64,000 bases of DNA from Neoarius graeffei. Taxonomy: Eukaryota > Chordata > Actinopteri > Siluriformes > Ariidae. Positions 45,009-56,017 of this stretch are shown piece by piece; positions within the stretch are counted from its first letter, which is position 1, and each line of letters starts with the position of its first letter. The stretch lies in assembly GCF_027579695.1 (NCBI RefSeq), contig NC_083570.1, positions 8,728,793 to 8,792,792 on the forward strand. Direction: 5' to 3'. Both the position numbers and the translations under genes were made by a program. The notes beneath the pieces are model-generated. The model was not told where the DNA came from. It searched no databases and saw only the letters and a list, made by a program, of their open reading frames with translations.

Positions 45009-46221
45009 AGGAGAACTGAAGGCAAATTTTTTATTATCAAAATTCTATTTCTCATTTTATTAAATATAGGAATGCATTTTTGATCGCTATTTTGTCACTG
45101 CTATAGCAAGTTATGAGTTTTTGAAATATGCTCTGTAATATATCAGTCCATATGTGAAAGCAATGAGATTCGTTGAGACCTGTGTGAGACATCATAGGAT
45201 GGAAGTAAAATGTACAGCGGAAATCAAAGTGACAAACATCTGCCAATGTTCCCTGTGTCCAAAATCGCTGACTCGGTCACTACTCCCTATATAGGGAATT
45301 GCTGTATAGAGGACTATATCGTGAGCTCATTGGTAAAATGAAAAAACTCTTTCGGACACTACTCCTTCACGCTGGTATTTACGTCATTACGGTTGCACAA
45401 TTAAAATGTGCCAGATCAGTCAGCTGGTGGGTTTCAAAATAATAAACACACGCATGTGTTTTTGTGATAAATCCATATTATACTGAGCGCATTTCACACA
45501 TTAATCAATACAAAGTCCCTGCAGCTTTCAGTTCTTTTAAATCAAGGCTGAATACTTTTGTTTCTTCTTCGCCGCTGCCTTTTATTAAATCAAATTTGAG
45601 ACTTTGATTTCTTTCAGCGCGACCGCAATGCATGATGGGATATATTGCTTTGGTTAGTCCCCATCGTTGTTCGCTACTTTTCGTGATGCATTGTCAGATA
45701 CTTTGAGTGCACTGTATAGGGTGTAAATAATCCTCACTAAGGTTTCGGACAGCACTACAAAATGGCGTCCTCACTATATAGTGCCCTATATAGTGAGTAG
45801 GGAGCGATTTCAGACACAGGGGTTGTCAAAAGACGTGCGCGCCCTCTTTCGAATGCTGACGTAATCAAGCCGGAAGTTTTGTTTGTTTTGATAGCAATCA
45901 GGAAAGTTTGAAAAAAGTAGGCAGTAATCGTCATTTCAACTAATTTGGAAAACAGTTTTCAAAATGGCGGCACTGACACCTGGTTGAAGCTTCAAGTCTC
46001 GCACAAGTCTCGTGAAGATCGCGCGGATAAGCGACGCCTGCCATGGACCAAACGAACTCAATTCAACATGGTTAAAAACTGAATAGGCTGATAAGTATCA
46101 TATTTAATTGCGATTAGCTGCCAATACGGGTCACGATATAAGGTTACTAAAACCGAAAACGTCATTGAATAGCACATTAATTAAGAAATAAAGCAAGTTT
46201 AAAAATGACTTCAGTTCTCCT
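45009..46221. mobile_element. TTAA-target MITE, 1213 bp
   Basis: Ends AGGAGAACTGAAGGCAAA and (complement) AGGAGAACTGAAGTCATT, flanked by TTAA at 45005-45008 and 46222-46225. piggyBac/Kolobok-type target. Contains a second MITE. Confidence 0.9.
45251..45821. mobile_element. Nested MITE, 571 bp, TSD GTT
   Basis: Ends CCCTGTGTCCAAAATCGCTG and (complement) CCCTGTGTCTGAAATCGCTC, both followed by a CCCTATATAGGG-like block. GTT flanks at 45248-45250 and 45822-45824. A common type in fish. Confidence 0.9.
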
Positions 46222-46432
46222 TTAAAGGGGTTTCTGTGGATCTTTGTGATTGATTTATCTGGAAGAGAAGAGCAGGGAAGATTGCGAATCGAGTGGCTGT
46301 GGTTTGCTTTCGGCCGATACTAAACCGTGTAGCGTCCTAGCGATCATTGCAAAGACGCGTACAAAAAGCCTGAAACTGCCTCCTTACCCAGGAAAAAATG
46401 ATACAGGATTTATCTTGTAGTGTCCTGATCCC

Positions 46433-47029
46433 CTGGGTCCAGTTGTTCAAAACATGGTTATCTTTTAACCAATGGTTCAATCACTATTTAACATGATGTT
46501 AAATATAACCTGCTGTTAAACTGTTGTTCAAAACTCCGTTAAAGTTAACGCACCTCCCAGCCTCCGTTATCTTTTACCCAAGTGGTTATGTACAACTCAA
46601 AAGGCAAACACGCATGTTCCTGATTGTTAATGCGCACCATCCAAAACAATTCAGACGAGGACCAAACGAGCTACTTTTATACAGTGAGGCAGAACTTCGA
46701 CATCGGTACTGATTTGATAGAGAATCTCTCCGTTATATATTTGATTTGTTTCAAGAAGATTTGGAATGCCCAACGTGAAGAAGCCATGCATTGTCCGTTG
46801 AGGTGCTCATTGCCCTTAGATTTTATGCAAGCAGCAGTTTTTTTTCCAAGTCAGGAGACTTGGTGGGCGTGGCACTGTGGGATTGATTTTGACATGGTGT
46901 GATTGTTGGTTAGGGCTAAACCAATTGGTTTGCTCATGGTATGGTTCAATTAGCTTCAAGAAACGATTTTTTAACTAACGGTAAGTTAAAATTTTAATGG
47001 AAATAACTGTTTTGAACAACTGAACCCAG
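46433..47029. mobile_element. Terminal-inverted-repeat element, about 597 bp
   Basis: Ends CTGGGTCCAGTTGTTCAAAA and (complement) CTGGGTTCAGTTGTTCAAAA. A 4-bp GATC occurs on each side (46427-46430, 47029-47032) and may be the target duplication. No coding capacity. Confidence 0.8.
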
Positions 47030-47039
47030 ATCTTTAACC

Positions 47040-47260
47040 CAGCCGCATATAAAAAGTTGTACGCCTCCATGATCTTCCAGGTTTTCATTTATTTGTCTGT
47101 CTTGAATGATGTCTGTAGCACCAGGTAGTTTGAGATGTCAGGGAACTCAACAGATGGATAATTTTCCAACTCATACGGAAAATCCTTCTTTACTAGCATT
47201 AAAGGATCTAATCCCATCGCAAAGATCAACTTTCTGAAGGTGTCTTGACCATGCGTTGGC
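47040..47260 (-). pseudogene. Relic resembling THAP/YqaJ-type transposon protein
   Basis: The minus strand reads KLIFAMGLDPLMLVKKDFPY, then ENYPSVEFPDISNYLVLQTS and, after a stop, MEAYNFLY. The DPY-like, YPDIxNYLV and SLEAYN spacing recalls large transposon-derived proteins of fish with THAP, SWIM and YqaJ-like domains. Recognition is by motif memory only; the fragment is short and broken. Confidence 0.35.
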
Positions 47261-47397
47261 CTCTAAACTGTGAAAATAGTCAGAGACAGTTTTACTATCT
47301 TTTTTGCAGAACGGCAGCCAAATTGGTTTCTCGGACCACCATTCACCATAGCACAAGACCTTCCTCTTCTTACGGTACGTCTGTGTGTGTGTTCTAG

Positions 47398-50300
47398 CCG
47401 CACTGCAGAGTGTGTTCCCTCCATCAGAGCTGGCCGCCTTCATGTCTCTGCTCAGGCGTGATAAAGAACAACAGCTGAACGAGCTCACCAAGATCGTCAC
47501 CGGGATTCGCCTCTTCAACAAGGACAGCGGGAAAGGAGGAGAGAGCATCGAGGACCGTGAGTGCATCTCACCTCGCGTTCTAATTAACGCTCGCCATCGT
47601 GATTCATTTTATAACAGCAGCTCTGACAGTCATGCAGATTTACATTAACATGCTCGTTTTGGTACGTTAACATTCTGTTAAATGACGGGATGCTCTACGT
47701 AAACCGAATTGAAAATCACTGAACGGTTCTCGAAGGTAAGGAGACGTTTATTCAACTTTCACTCATCTTCAGGACAGAAGAGTTTACGATGATGTTTTTT
47801 GACGTTCATTAACCGCAAAGGCAGGAATGTGAGTGAGAACGGGAACTCACTTGTTTCCCACAAGTTCAAAAATGTAAATAGAAATGGATAGAAAGTATGG
47901 TGAATTGTTCTGTAAGACATTTATTGATGTAATCGTCAATAAATTGCTGTGGTGTAAGACAGAAGGGAACCGTCAGGGCCTTCTCTGCGTTCAGAGAAGC
48001 CCAAACGTATCAGCATTTCAAATGTTATGTTTAATTTCTTTCATAATTTCATTATATTATTCTCTCTTAATTCTAATTTGGCCTCATTTTCTATCACATT
48101 TGCTTCAGAAGTGAAAGGGTTACTGTCCTGAAAACATTAAAATCGAGTTCTCCAATGAGATTGTTTTGCTTGTTGTGTCTAGGCTGAGAACAGTTCAGAG
48201 CTGCTCACTCATTGGTTAGGACTTCATTGCCGGGACAGAAGGCCATGGCAGTGTATGTTTATGTAGGAAGTGACAGATGAATTAATTAACCAATCAGATT
48301 TTGATTTATAGCTGGAGGGACTAAAAATGTATCACCCTCAGCCTTCTCGAAGGCCAACGCGAGCTTAACTGTGAGTCGGCGCAGCAGTGAAGTCACCTTC
48401 CAGCCAGTGTAGCATTCATCAGTAGTGTTAGCGAATGCTAATAAAGCAGTCAAGCTGGTGCTATCTATCGAGAGCTACAGGCTAACAACCGAGAAGCTAA
48501 GATTTCTGTCTCCAGACTCTTCTTCCACGCTGCACGCTTGCGACAGTATTTTTCACTCAGACTTAAGTGTAATTTACTTTGTTACTTTTAAAATCAACAT
48601 CGGCAGCTACACACAACGGAGCGGCCTGGCAGCCTGCCACTAATCCCTTACAAATCCTTTGCCCTGTTGCTTTTTTGGTGTGTTTTGGTTAAGTTTTGGC
48701 TGAGCTCAAGTCCCATGTCTAATAGTAATAGTTCGCCGCAGGTCTAAGAGGAACTCGGTCAGGTTTATGCATTTTTGTGACACACTGTACATTTATAATT
48801 AGGATTTAACTTAATTATTGTAACAAATGTTCAGAAAACCACACATATTGACAGAATACAGGCTTGTAAGAAACTGTACATGTTTATAGAGCAAGGTTTT
48901 TTTGAAGTAATCGTGGTAATATCTTCTGTGTTACATTGTTGATGTGCAATCCTGGTCATCGTGGCTCTCTCGTGAAGTGCTGGCCGTCCTGAACGAGGCT
49001 CTTCCTGCTGCCAGCACAGATATAGAGCGTGAACTGGAAGGGACGCAACGTTTGGCTTGGCGCTACACCACTCTGCTGGAGAGATGCTCTGAATCCGACA
49101 CTGACGCCGAGCTAAACAGGGACCTGCTCACACAGGCCCTGTACAATGTACGCCAACATGAAGCCTTCCTCAAAATCATACTGGTGCGTTACAGAGACAT
49201 CTAAATGTTCAAGCCAACGATTAGAATAAAAGTTATTGGAAAACATTTAAATTTCTGTTACTATTTTATTCTTATTATGGCTAACTTTCGCTAATAATCA
49301 TTAAGAGTAAAAGTCACGTAACGTAATAAAACGTAGTTCGTTTGTCTCCGCCAGGCAGATGTGATCACATGTGCAAAGCAAGTGGAGGCTCTTCACACTG
49401 ACCTCATGTCGAGGATGAAGGTGCTGAAGGCCACAGTTCATGCCAAAACTGCAGTACCAACCTCCCAAGTGTTCGTAAGTGTTCCTTTGCTCTGTCAAAA
49501 GCTCTTTGCTAGCATCATTTTCAGTCTGATCATTTTAAATCCCTCCCATTAGCCTCATTTCACAGCGTTGGCCAGGCTGTGGGCAGGGCTTCAGGATGAG
49601 ATGGTCTTGTTGAACATGCTCCGGAGCATGGCGCTCAGCCTGAGGCCGTTCCTCTCGGCTCAGTCGCAACTTCTCGAGAACGTTCAGTTGGATCAGATGC
49701 TCCGCGGTGAAACCGTCAAATCTGACGCAGAGAGAGCTGCTGAGAGCTCAGGTACGTTCTGACATCACGAGCTTTTTATTCATTACAGAACAGCATCTTG
49801 TTAGTGGGCAGCTTGTTATGTCCAAGAAGTGTAGCATAAACTCCTCTGGCCTGAAGACATCGGAAAAAACTTGAGCATTACAGCTTTACGTCTTTGAGTG
49901 AGCGCATTTCATTTCTACATTATCACTCATCATGTGTAGTGTAGCACTCATTTTCTCTTTTTCAGAGGAGCGGCTTGATCCAGAGGAGATGAAATCGTCC
50001 GAGTGGATTCTGCCCGAGACCACGGCGAACTTTGAGCAGCTCTTCCTGCAGTACAGGGGTGTGTGTGGATACACTCTTGTCGAGAAGAACGGCCTCTTGC
50101 TCCCAGGTTCATAGTGAAGCTTTTCTTTCTCCAGTTTTACACTCTGCTTTTTTTAGAGTCCGAATATTAAAGAGCGTTCGTACGACTAGACAGTGTTTAG
50201 ACCAAGACGTATTCAGCTCCCCAAAAGAAACAAATTTGTGATGTAAAGTGACACTACAGCATTAAAACACTGAAAGTGAAACATCTCTGGCTGAAGCTCC

Positions 50301-52702
50301 TCGTTCTTCAGTCATTAATTCGACCTACTTTGTTTGTTTCCATATTTGCTTTTGGTGTTCGACGAAATCTTTTTCAGGGAAGGCCTTCCTTATTTCAGCA
50401 AGACCGCTTTCTGCACATATTAAAACTGCATGGCTGTGTAGGAAAAGAGTCCAGGTGCTAAACTGGCCTGCTGCAGTCCAGATCTGTCTCCCATGTAAAA
50501 CAGTTGGCGCATTATGAAGCGCAAAATACGACAAAGGAGACCCCGAACTCTTGAGCAACTGAAATTGTACATCAGGCAAGAATGGGACAACGTTTCTCTT
50601 TCAAAACTACAGCAGTTGGTCTCCTCAGTTCCCAAACGTTGATAGAGTTTCGTTAAAAGTAGAGGTGATACACAGTGGTAAACACGCCCTTGCCCCAACT
50701 TTTTTTTAAATGTGTTGCTGACATCAAATTCGAAATGAGCATAGATTTTTCAAAAAACAATAAAATTTCTCAGTTTCAGCATTTGATATGTTGTCTTTGT
50801 ACTATTTTCAATGAAATACACGGTTTCCATGATTTCCAAATCGTCATATTTTGTTTTTATTTATGTTTTACACAGTGTCCCAACTTTTTTGGAATTAGGG
50901 TTGTAATTAAACTGACTTTTAAATATAATTAATAAAGGACACGCTTTAAAGGAACAGTCCACCGTATTTCCATAATGAAATATGCTCTTATCTGAATTGA
51001 GACGAGTTGCTCCGTACCTATCCGAGCTTTGCGCGACCTCCCAGGCAGTCAGACACGCTGTCACTCCTGTTAGCAATGTAGCTAGGCTCAGTATGGCCAA
51101 CGGTATTTTTTGGGGCTGTAGTTAGATGCGACCAAACTGTTCCGCGTTTTTCCTGTTTACATAGGTTTATATGACCAGTGATATGAAACAAGTTCAGTTA
51201 CACAAATTGAAACGTAGCGATTTTCTATGCTATGGAAAGTCCGCACTATAATGACAGGCGTACTAACACCTTCTGCGCGCTTTGGCAGCGCATTGATATC
51301 TGAGCTCCGTATCAATGCGCTGCCGAAGCGCGCAGAAGGTGTTAGTACGCCTGTCATTATAGTGCGGACTTTCCATAGCATAGAAAATCGCTACGTTTCA
51401 ATTTGTGTAACTGAACTTGTTTCATATCACTGGTCATATAAACCTATGTAAACAGGAAAAACGCGGAAGAGTTTGGTCGCATCTAACTACAGCCCCAAAA
51501 AATACCATTGGCCATGCTGAGCCTAGCTACATTGCTAACAGGAGTGACCGCGTCTGACTGCGTCTGACTGACTGGGAGGTCGCGCAAAGCTCGGATAGGT
51601 ACGGAGCAGCTCGTCTCAATTCAGATAAGAGCATATTTCATTATGGAAATACGGTGGACTGTTCCTTTAAGGCAAGACGTCCATATTTCTGAAGCTCAGT
51701 CTGCTGCTGTTCCTTTCCAAAGGCAATCCGAACATCGGCATCCTGAAGCACAGGGAGAAATATTACAGCTTCAGCTCCAAGCAGGCTGCGTATCAGTTCG
51801 CCTCAAACGCAGACAAGTACATCGAACTGATTGCGGAAAGAGCGAAGAGATCTCCGGAACTGATCCAGCTGCTCGAGCTTCATCAGCAGTTTGCCAGCGT
51901 CACTCCGTACTCTCAGGTATCATGGACGTGTGACTTACTTGCATCTTCTCCTTCACATACTTGACCTACTCGCTGATCTCCACCACAAACTCCATTCCCC
52001 ATGAACACTCTTAGCCTACAAATATGGCTGATCCAGCACCTACATACTGATCCAACACAATCAGTCGCAGCGTATGAAGACTCCACACACACTCTGCACA
52101 TTAAAACTGCTCAACTGCAATCCCATCCTTGTCCATCTCATCTGTGAGCCTGAGAGTGACAGGAAAATAATCAACAACAATGCGGTGAGCCAGTGCAAAG
52201 CAGCGTTTCTTAGAAAGTTTGTCTTCACAGATGCAGTCAGGTGAGAAATTGTTGGTGAAACCCATCAGCAAAAGTGAAAGCAGCACACAGACGGACACAC
52301 ACCTGCTGGAGAGCAGCATCGTCAGATCTTACGAGTGGAACGAGTGGGAGCTGAGACGGAAAGCCATCAAACTGGTAAGCAGCTCCACCTGAAATACACT
52401 GGCATGATTAGATTACGCTCAAGCTGTCCGAAAAGCCCTGAAATAAGTTTAACACGTTATTTTGTTGAATGCACTCCAAGGCGAACCTGCGCCATAAGGT
52501 AACCCACTCGACGCAGACTGACCTGAGCCACATGAGGAGACACAACACCACGCAGACGTTCCTTCCGAAAGAAGCCGCCTGCCAGACGAAGAGAGACGGA
52601 CAGAGTAACGTACCGAGACCTCAAGTCTACCTGGCTGGGCTGAGAGGAGGACCAACCACTCCCATGACCAAACTCGATTTAACTCCAGATGTGCATGAAT
52701 AG
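47398..52702 (+). CDS. cfap206: CFAP206, C-terminal two thirds (eight exons)
   Basis: CFAP206 is an axonemal protein of motile cilia, linked to radial spoke 2 and associated structures. Eight exons with GT/AG ends and matching phases: 47398-47556, 48978-49183, 49355-49474, 49553-49751, 49966-50106, 51723-51916, 52231-52374 and 52481-52702, about 460 residues ending in a stop. Diagnostic stretches, in order: ALQSVFPPSELAAF, KIVTGIRLFNKDSGKGGE, LYNVRQHEAFLKIIL, VPTSQVF, LPETTANFEQLFLQYRGVCG, GILKHREKYYSFSSKQAAYQ, SYEWNEWELRRKAIKLANLR, VTHSTQTDLSH and VPRPQVYLAGLRGG. The vertebrate protein is about 620 aa; the first 180 or so residues are not found upstream, where TRIM and transposon remnants lie. 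No stops or frameshifts were seen, so it may be a functional gene with distant 5' exons or a 5'-truncated duplicate. Intron 5 contains a mariner fragment and a 717-bp palindrome. Confidence 0.92.
47690..47975. repeat. Dispersed repeat in cfap206 intron 1, copy 1
   Basis: Shares order and wording with 52925-53215: TTCAGGACAGA(A/G)GAGTTTA, then AAATGGATA, then AAATTGCTGTGGT. Family unknown; probably a MITE. Confidence 0.5.
47976..48977. other. Rest of cfap206 intron 1
   Basis: At 47976 CAGGGCCTTCTCTGC looks like a hAT-type terminus, but I found no matching opposite end. The remainder is non-coding, with no supported features. Confidence 0.35.
50360..50913 (+). mobile_element. Mariner-like fragment in cfap206 intron 5
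   Basis: Degraded plus-strand transposase C-terminus (around RSVSHVKQLAHYEAQNTTKE and ARMGQRFSFKTTAVGLLSS) followed by the terminus CCAACTTTTTTGGAATTAGG before TA. Same family as 13.7 kb. The 5' part is missing. Confidence 0.8.
50950..51666. repeat. 717-bp near-perfect palindrome (TTAA-flanked hairpin element)
   Basis: Left arm 50950-51298 and right arm 51310-51666 are reverse complements with few mismatches; the centre is an 11-bp loop at 51299-51309. Outer ends are AGGAACAGTCCACCGTATTT and its complement, flanked by TTAA at 50946-50949 and 51667-51670. Because of the symmetry both strands give almost the same short ORF (51157-51381 and 51227-51451), which is not a gene. It sits in a cfap206 intron, 56 bp before exon 6. 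Confidence 0.97.
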
Positions 52703-52924
52703 TTAATTTGTTTGTTAGTTAGACCTAGTATTGAATGTTTGTATTGAATTGTTGCATTCTGGTTTCTGATTGGCCAGAAAATACTGATTAATTTTCTCTG
52801 AAAGTTTTGCAGGCGTATATTAATGCACTCGTTCGAATTTATGGTTTTCATCGTACCAGCTCGTTCCCAGGGATTTCTACGATGGACGCTAGACATAAAC
52901 CGATTTTAAAAATCATTTAAATGG

Positions 52925-53215
52925 TGATGTTTTCGTAACTGAAGGGAGATGTTCATTTAGCATTTCTGGAAGGAGTCTCCAGTGTAACAGTCAGAGGTGA
53001 AGTTTTGTGACACCTTCAGGACAGAGGAGTTTATGCTTCGCAGTTTCTTGGTTACAACATGATTTTTTTTTGTCTTATTAACTTTAAGAGAAGGATAATA
53101 GGCAGGCTGGTGAGGGAACGACTGTTAATGTAACTATAAATGGATAAAAAAACTATGATGAGATATTTGTAATTGTTGGCAAATTGCTGTGGTAAAAGAG
53201 GAATTGTGGGAGATG
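52925..53215. repeat. Dispersed repeat, copy 2
   Basis: Partner of 47690-47975 (see there), just 3' of cfap206. Neighbouring 52740-52830 (CTGATTGGCCAGAAAATACT and on) belongs to another fish repeat that recurs in reverse at 12750, 41070 and 63560. Confidence 0.5.
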
Positions 53216-53647
53216 CTACTTTGGTACCGAATGTCAGTCAAAGCAGCGCGCACACAATTATGAAAATGATCTTATTGGCTCTAATAATATTAAATATTAT
53301 TATACATACAGGAGACTTTTTCAATGGAATAAAAATATGTGTTCTATTCCCTTCTAGTGGGTTTCATTCATTCGGTTTGGTAGCATGCAATATTGTTAGC
53401 GTATCGCTTATCATACGTGTATTACGTCACTCTACCCACTGGAGAATGAGCGTTGAATATGATTTACGATATTGAATGGTTGTCAAGGCAACATGACGTC
53501 ACACATCGGAGACATAAAACTTCCACGTGAGCGAGCAAGCAACTGTGACAATTTGTGAACAAACATAGCTTCTACGATTGCTTCATTAAATACAGAAGAT
53601 TTTGAGAGAATTTTGAAAGATAAAGACGCGTTGAACACCCGGAAGGA

Positions 53648-53815
53648 ATGTATAATAATAATAATAATAATGATGATAATAATAATAATAATAATAATAT
53701 TGACTGGCTTTTTTTGTGGTCTATCAGATATATTCCATTCAGCTACTCGTCTTTGACTCATTCATTATCATGCTAGCTGAATGGAATATATCTGATATAC
53801 CACTCAACGCCAGAC
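53648..53815. repeat. (AAT)n tract and 19-bp inverted repeat
   Basis: An AAT microsatellite at 53648-53700. Beyond it AGATATATTCCATTCAGCT at about 53727-53745 is exactly complementary to AGCTGAATGGAATATATCT at about 53776-53794, a stem with a 30-bp loop extended by weaker pairing (GTGGTCTATC with GATATACCAC). Confidence 0.8.
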
Positions 53816-54977
53816 AATATTATTTAATTATCCTGAGGAATAACACAGCAGATTGTGAGGTTACACAAAAATAATCCACGCCAGCATGGATTTACCACTT
53901 TACCATCTTTGATTTATTAAAAAGTAGCAGGTGTATAAAATGAGATTGAAGCTTCTGCACACACACACACACTGTCACACAGCCACACCCCTTTGACAGT
54001 CTGCACTCCTACTCTTTTTAAAGCTCCACCCACTCTGGCTCTGTGATATCGTATCTCTCAGTGCAGCAGGACGCTCATTTCAAAGCACACAATTCCGATC
54101 TCTACTGTATGTGTCGCTCTCTGGAAAAATGGCTGAGGCCAGTATTTCAGTAGCTCAGGACCAGTTCATGTGTCCAGTGTGTCTGGATCTCCTGAAGGAT
54201 CCGGTGACTATCTCCTGTGGTCACAGTTTCTGTAAGGCGTGTATTAATGGCTGTTGGGATCAGGAGGATCAGAAGGGCGTCTACAGCTGTCCTCAGTGCA
54301 GAGACACTTTCACTACAAGGCCTGTTCTACGCAGAAACAACATGCTGGATGAAGTGGTGGAGAAACTGAAGAAGAAGACTGAAGTCTCATCCTGTTTTTG
54401 TGAACACAACACCGAGTCAGGTGCATCAGACAAAGAACAGGTGAGAAGGAGAAATGGTTTCAGACTGAATCCTTCAACATTTTGTTTCTAATCCTGCTTT
54501 ACTCAGGTCATATGGTGTAAAAATGTCATGACTTCTATTGATTATAAATAATAAATATGTTCCATGTATCCTGTAGATGTGAACAGTTTTACAAGCACAT
54601 ACTGAGTACCTTTGACCTCACTCAGAGAGAGAGCCAGGATATGGATGATCTTTAACTTGAATTGCAGTTAATAATCTCCCACCTTTGACCTGTCTTTGAG
54701 TGAACACTTTACAGTTAGTAAAGTTAGTAATTAACTCAGGATGTAATATCATTTCATTCATTCTTGTCAGAGTGAGTTAAAGTTGAAGGAGGAGCAGATG
54801 AAATCCCAGCAGAGAATCCAGGAGAAGCAGAAGAAGGTGCAGGAGCTGAAACAGGCTGTGAACACTATAAAGGTGAGCAGTGAGCAGAGACAGAGCTGCT
54901 CCTAGAAACACACACAACATGGACAATGAGTCATTTACAGTCCCAGTAAGAGAGGGAATGATAAATTAGCTTTAAAT

Positions 54978-54979
<2 letters not shown>

Positions 54980-55020
<41 letters not shown>
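54980..55020. repeat. (GT)n microsatellite beside the coiled-coil exon
   Basis: Orthologous in position to 16551-16580 in the minus-strand TRIM paralogue. Confidence 0.95.
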
Positions 55021-55021
<1 letters not shown>

Positions 55022-55762
55022 TGAACAGCTCAGTGCACAGACAGCAGTGGAGGACAGTGAGAGGATCTTTACTGAGCTGATCAGCTCCATGGAGAAAAAG
55101 TGCTGGGAGGTGACGGAGCTGATCAGAGATCAGGAGAAGGCTGAACTGAGTCGAGCTGAACGACTCCTGGAGCAACTGGAGCAGGAGATTGCTGATCTTC
55201 AGAGGAGAGTCACTGAGCTGGAGCAGCTTTCACACACACACGATCACATCCATTTCCTCCAGGTAACACTCATTGTCTGATATCACTTGCACTGTGGTCT
55301 GAGAATATTCGTCCATCTCGTACACCGCTCCGTTTCCAGTCTCTCAGTGTCTCTTCTGGACGTGGTGACTCATTCATCATTACTGTCCATCAACATGTTT
55401 CATTTGATGGAGTGAGGAATTATCTCTCAGAGATGAAAAAGCAATTCAACAAAATCCCTTCATATGGTGAGAGGAAGTAAAATGTTATAAATCCACGCAT
55501 ATACATAAAAAAAGATTTATTGTACTTATCTGAACTTAACATTGTCGCAGCTACCATCTGAAAGATATTGTACTTATACAGTTCATCAGTCATATTAAGA
55601 TCATTTATTTTGCCAATATTCATAAATTCAAACATCGTGTTTCCTAAAATCACACTCTGATCATTGTATATTATTCCACCTCCATTTTCTCTCCGTCACA
55701 GCAGTTTGGATGAATTTACCTTCACAGCTGAAGACTCGAGAAGATTTTCTACAATGTATGTA

Positions 55763-55768
<6 letters not shown>

Positions 55769-55823
<55 letters not shown>
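55769..55823. repeat. (CT)n(CA)n microsatellite
   Basis: Compound run just after the 54-nt TRIM exon. Confidence 0.95.
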
Positions 55824-55825
<2 letters not shown>

Positions 55826-56017
55826 GCTGCCAGAGCATTAAGAACATATGTTGTTTTTGGAGACGTTTCCTTCCACAATAAAGAGAAGTGAAGAATGGAG
55901 GTGTCATGTTGAGTGTCGCTGACAGCACAGCACTGGTGAAGTTCGATATGTTTGATCCATGAATGTATATGAAGGTTAATAACATTCTAGTCATTTTCTT
56001 TCCTGAAGTTTATACAA

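Noticed and set aside
47171-47566. 131-aa minus-strand ORF over a cfap206 exon
   Set aside because: It joins a transposon relic frame to the antisense of a cfap206 exon; the plus-strand exon is the supported reading.
47976-48700. hAT-like terminus CAGGGCCTTCTCTGC
   Set aside because: No matching opposite end or 8-bp duplication could be found, so no element is claimed.
51157-51451. Two near-identical 74-aa ORFs on opposite strands
   Set aside because: They are the same sequence read from both arms of the 717-bp palindrome; no start context, splice sites or family resemblance.
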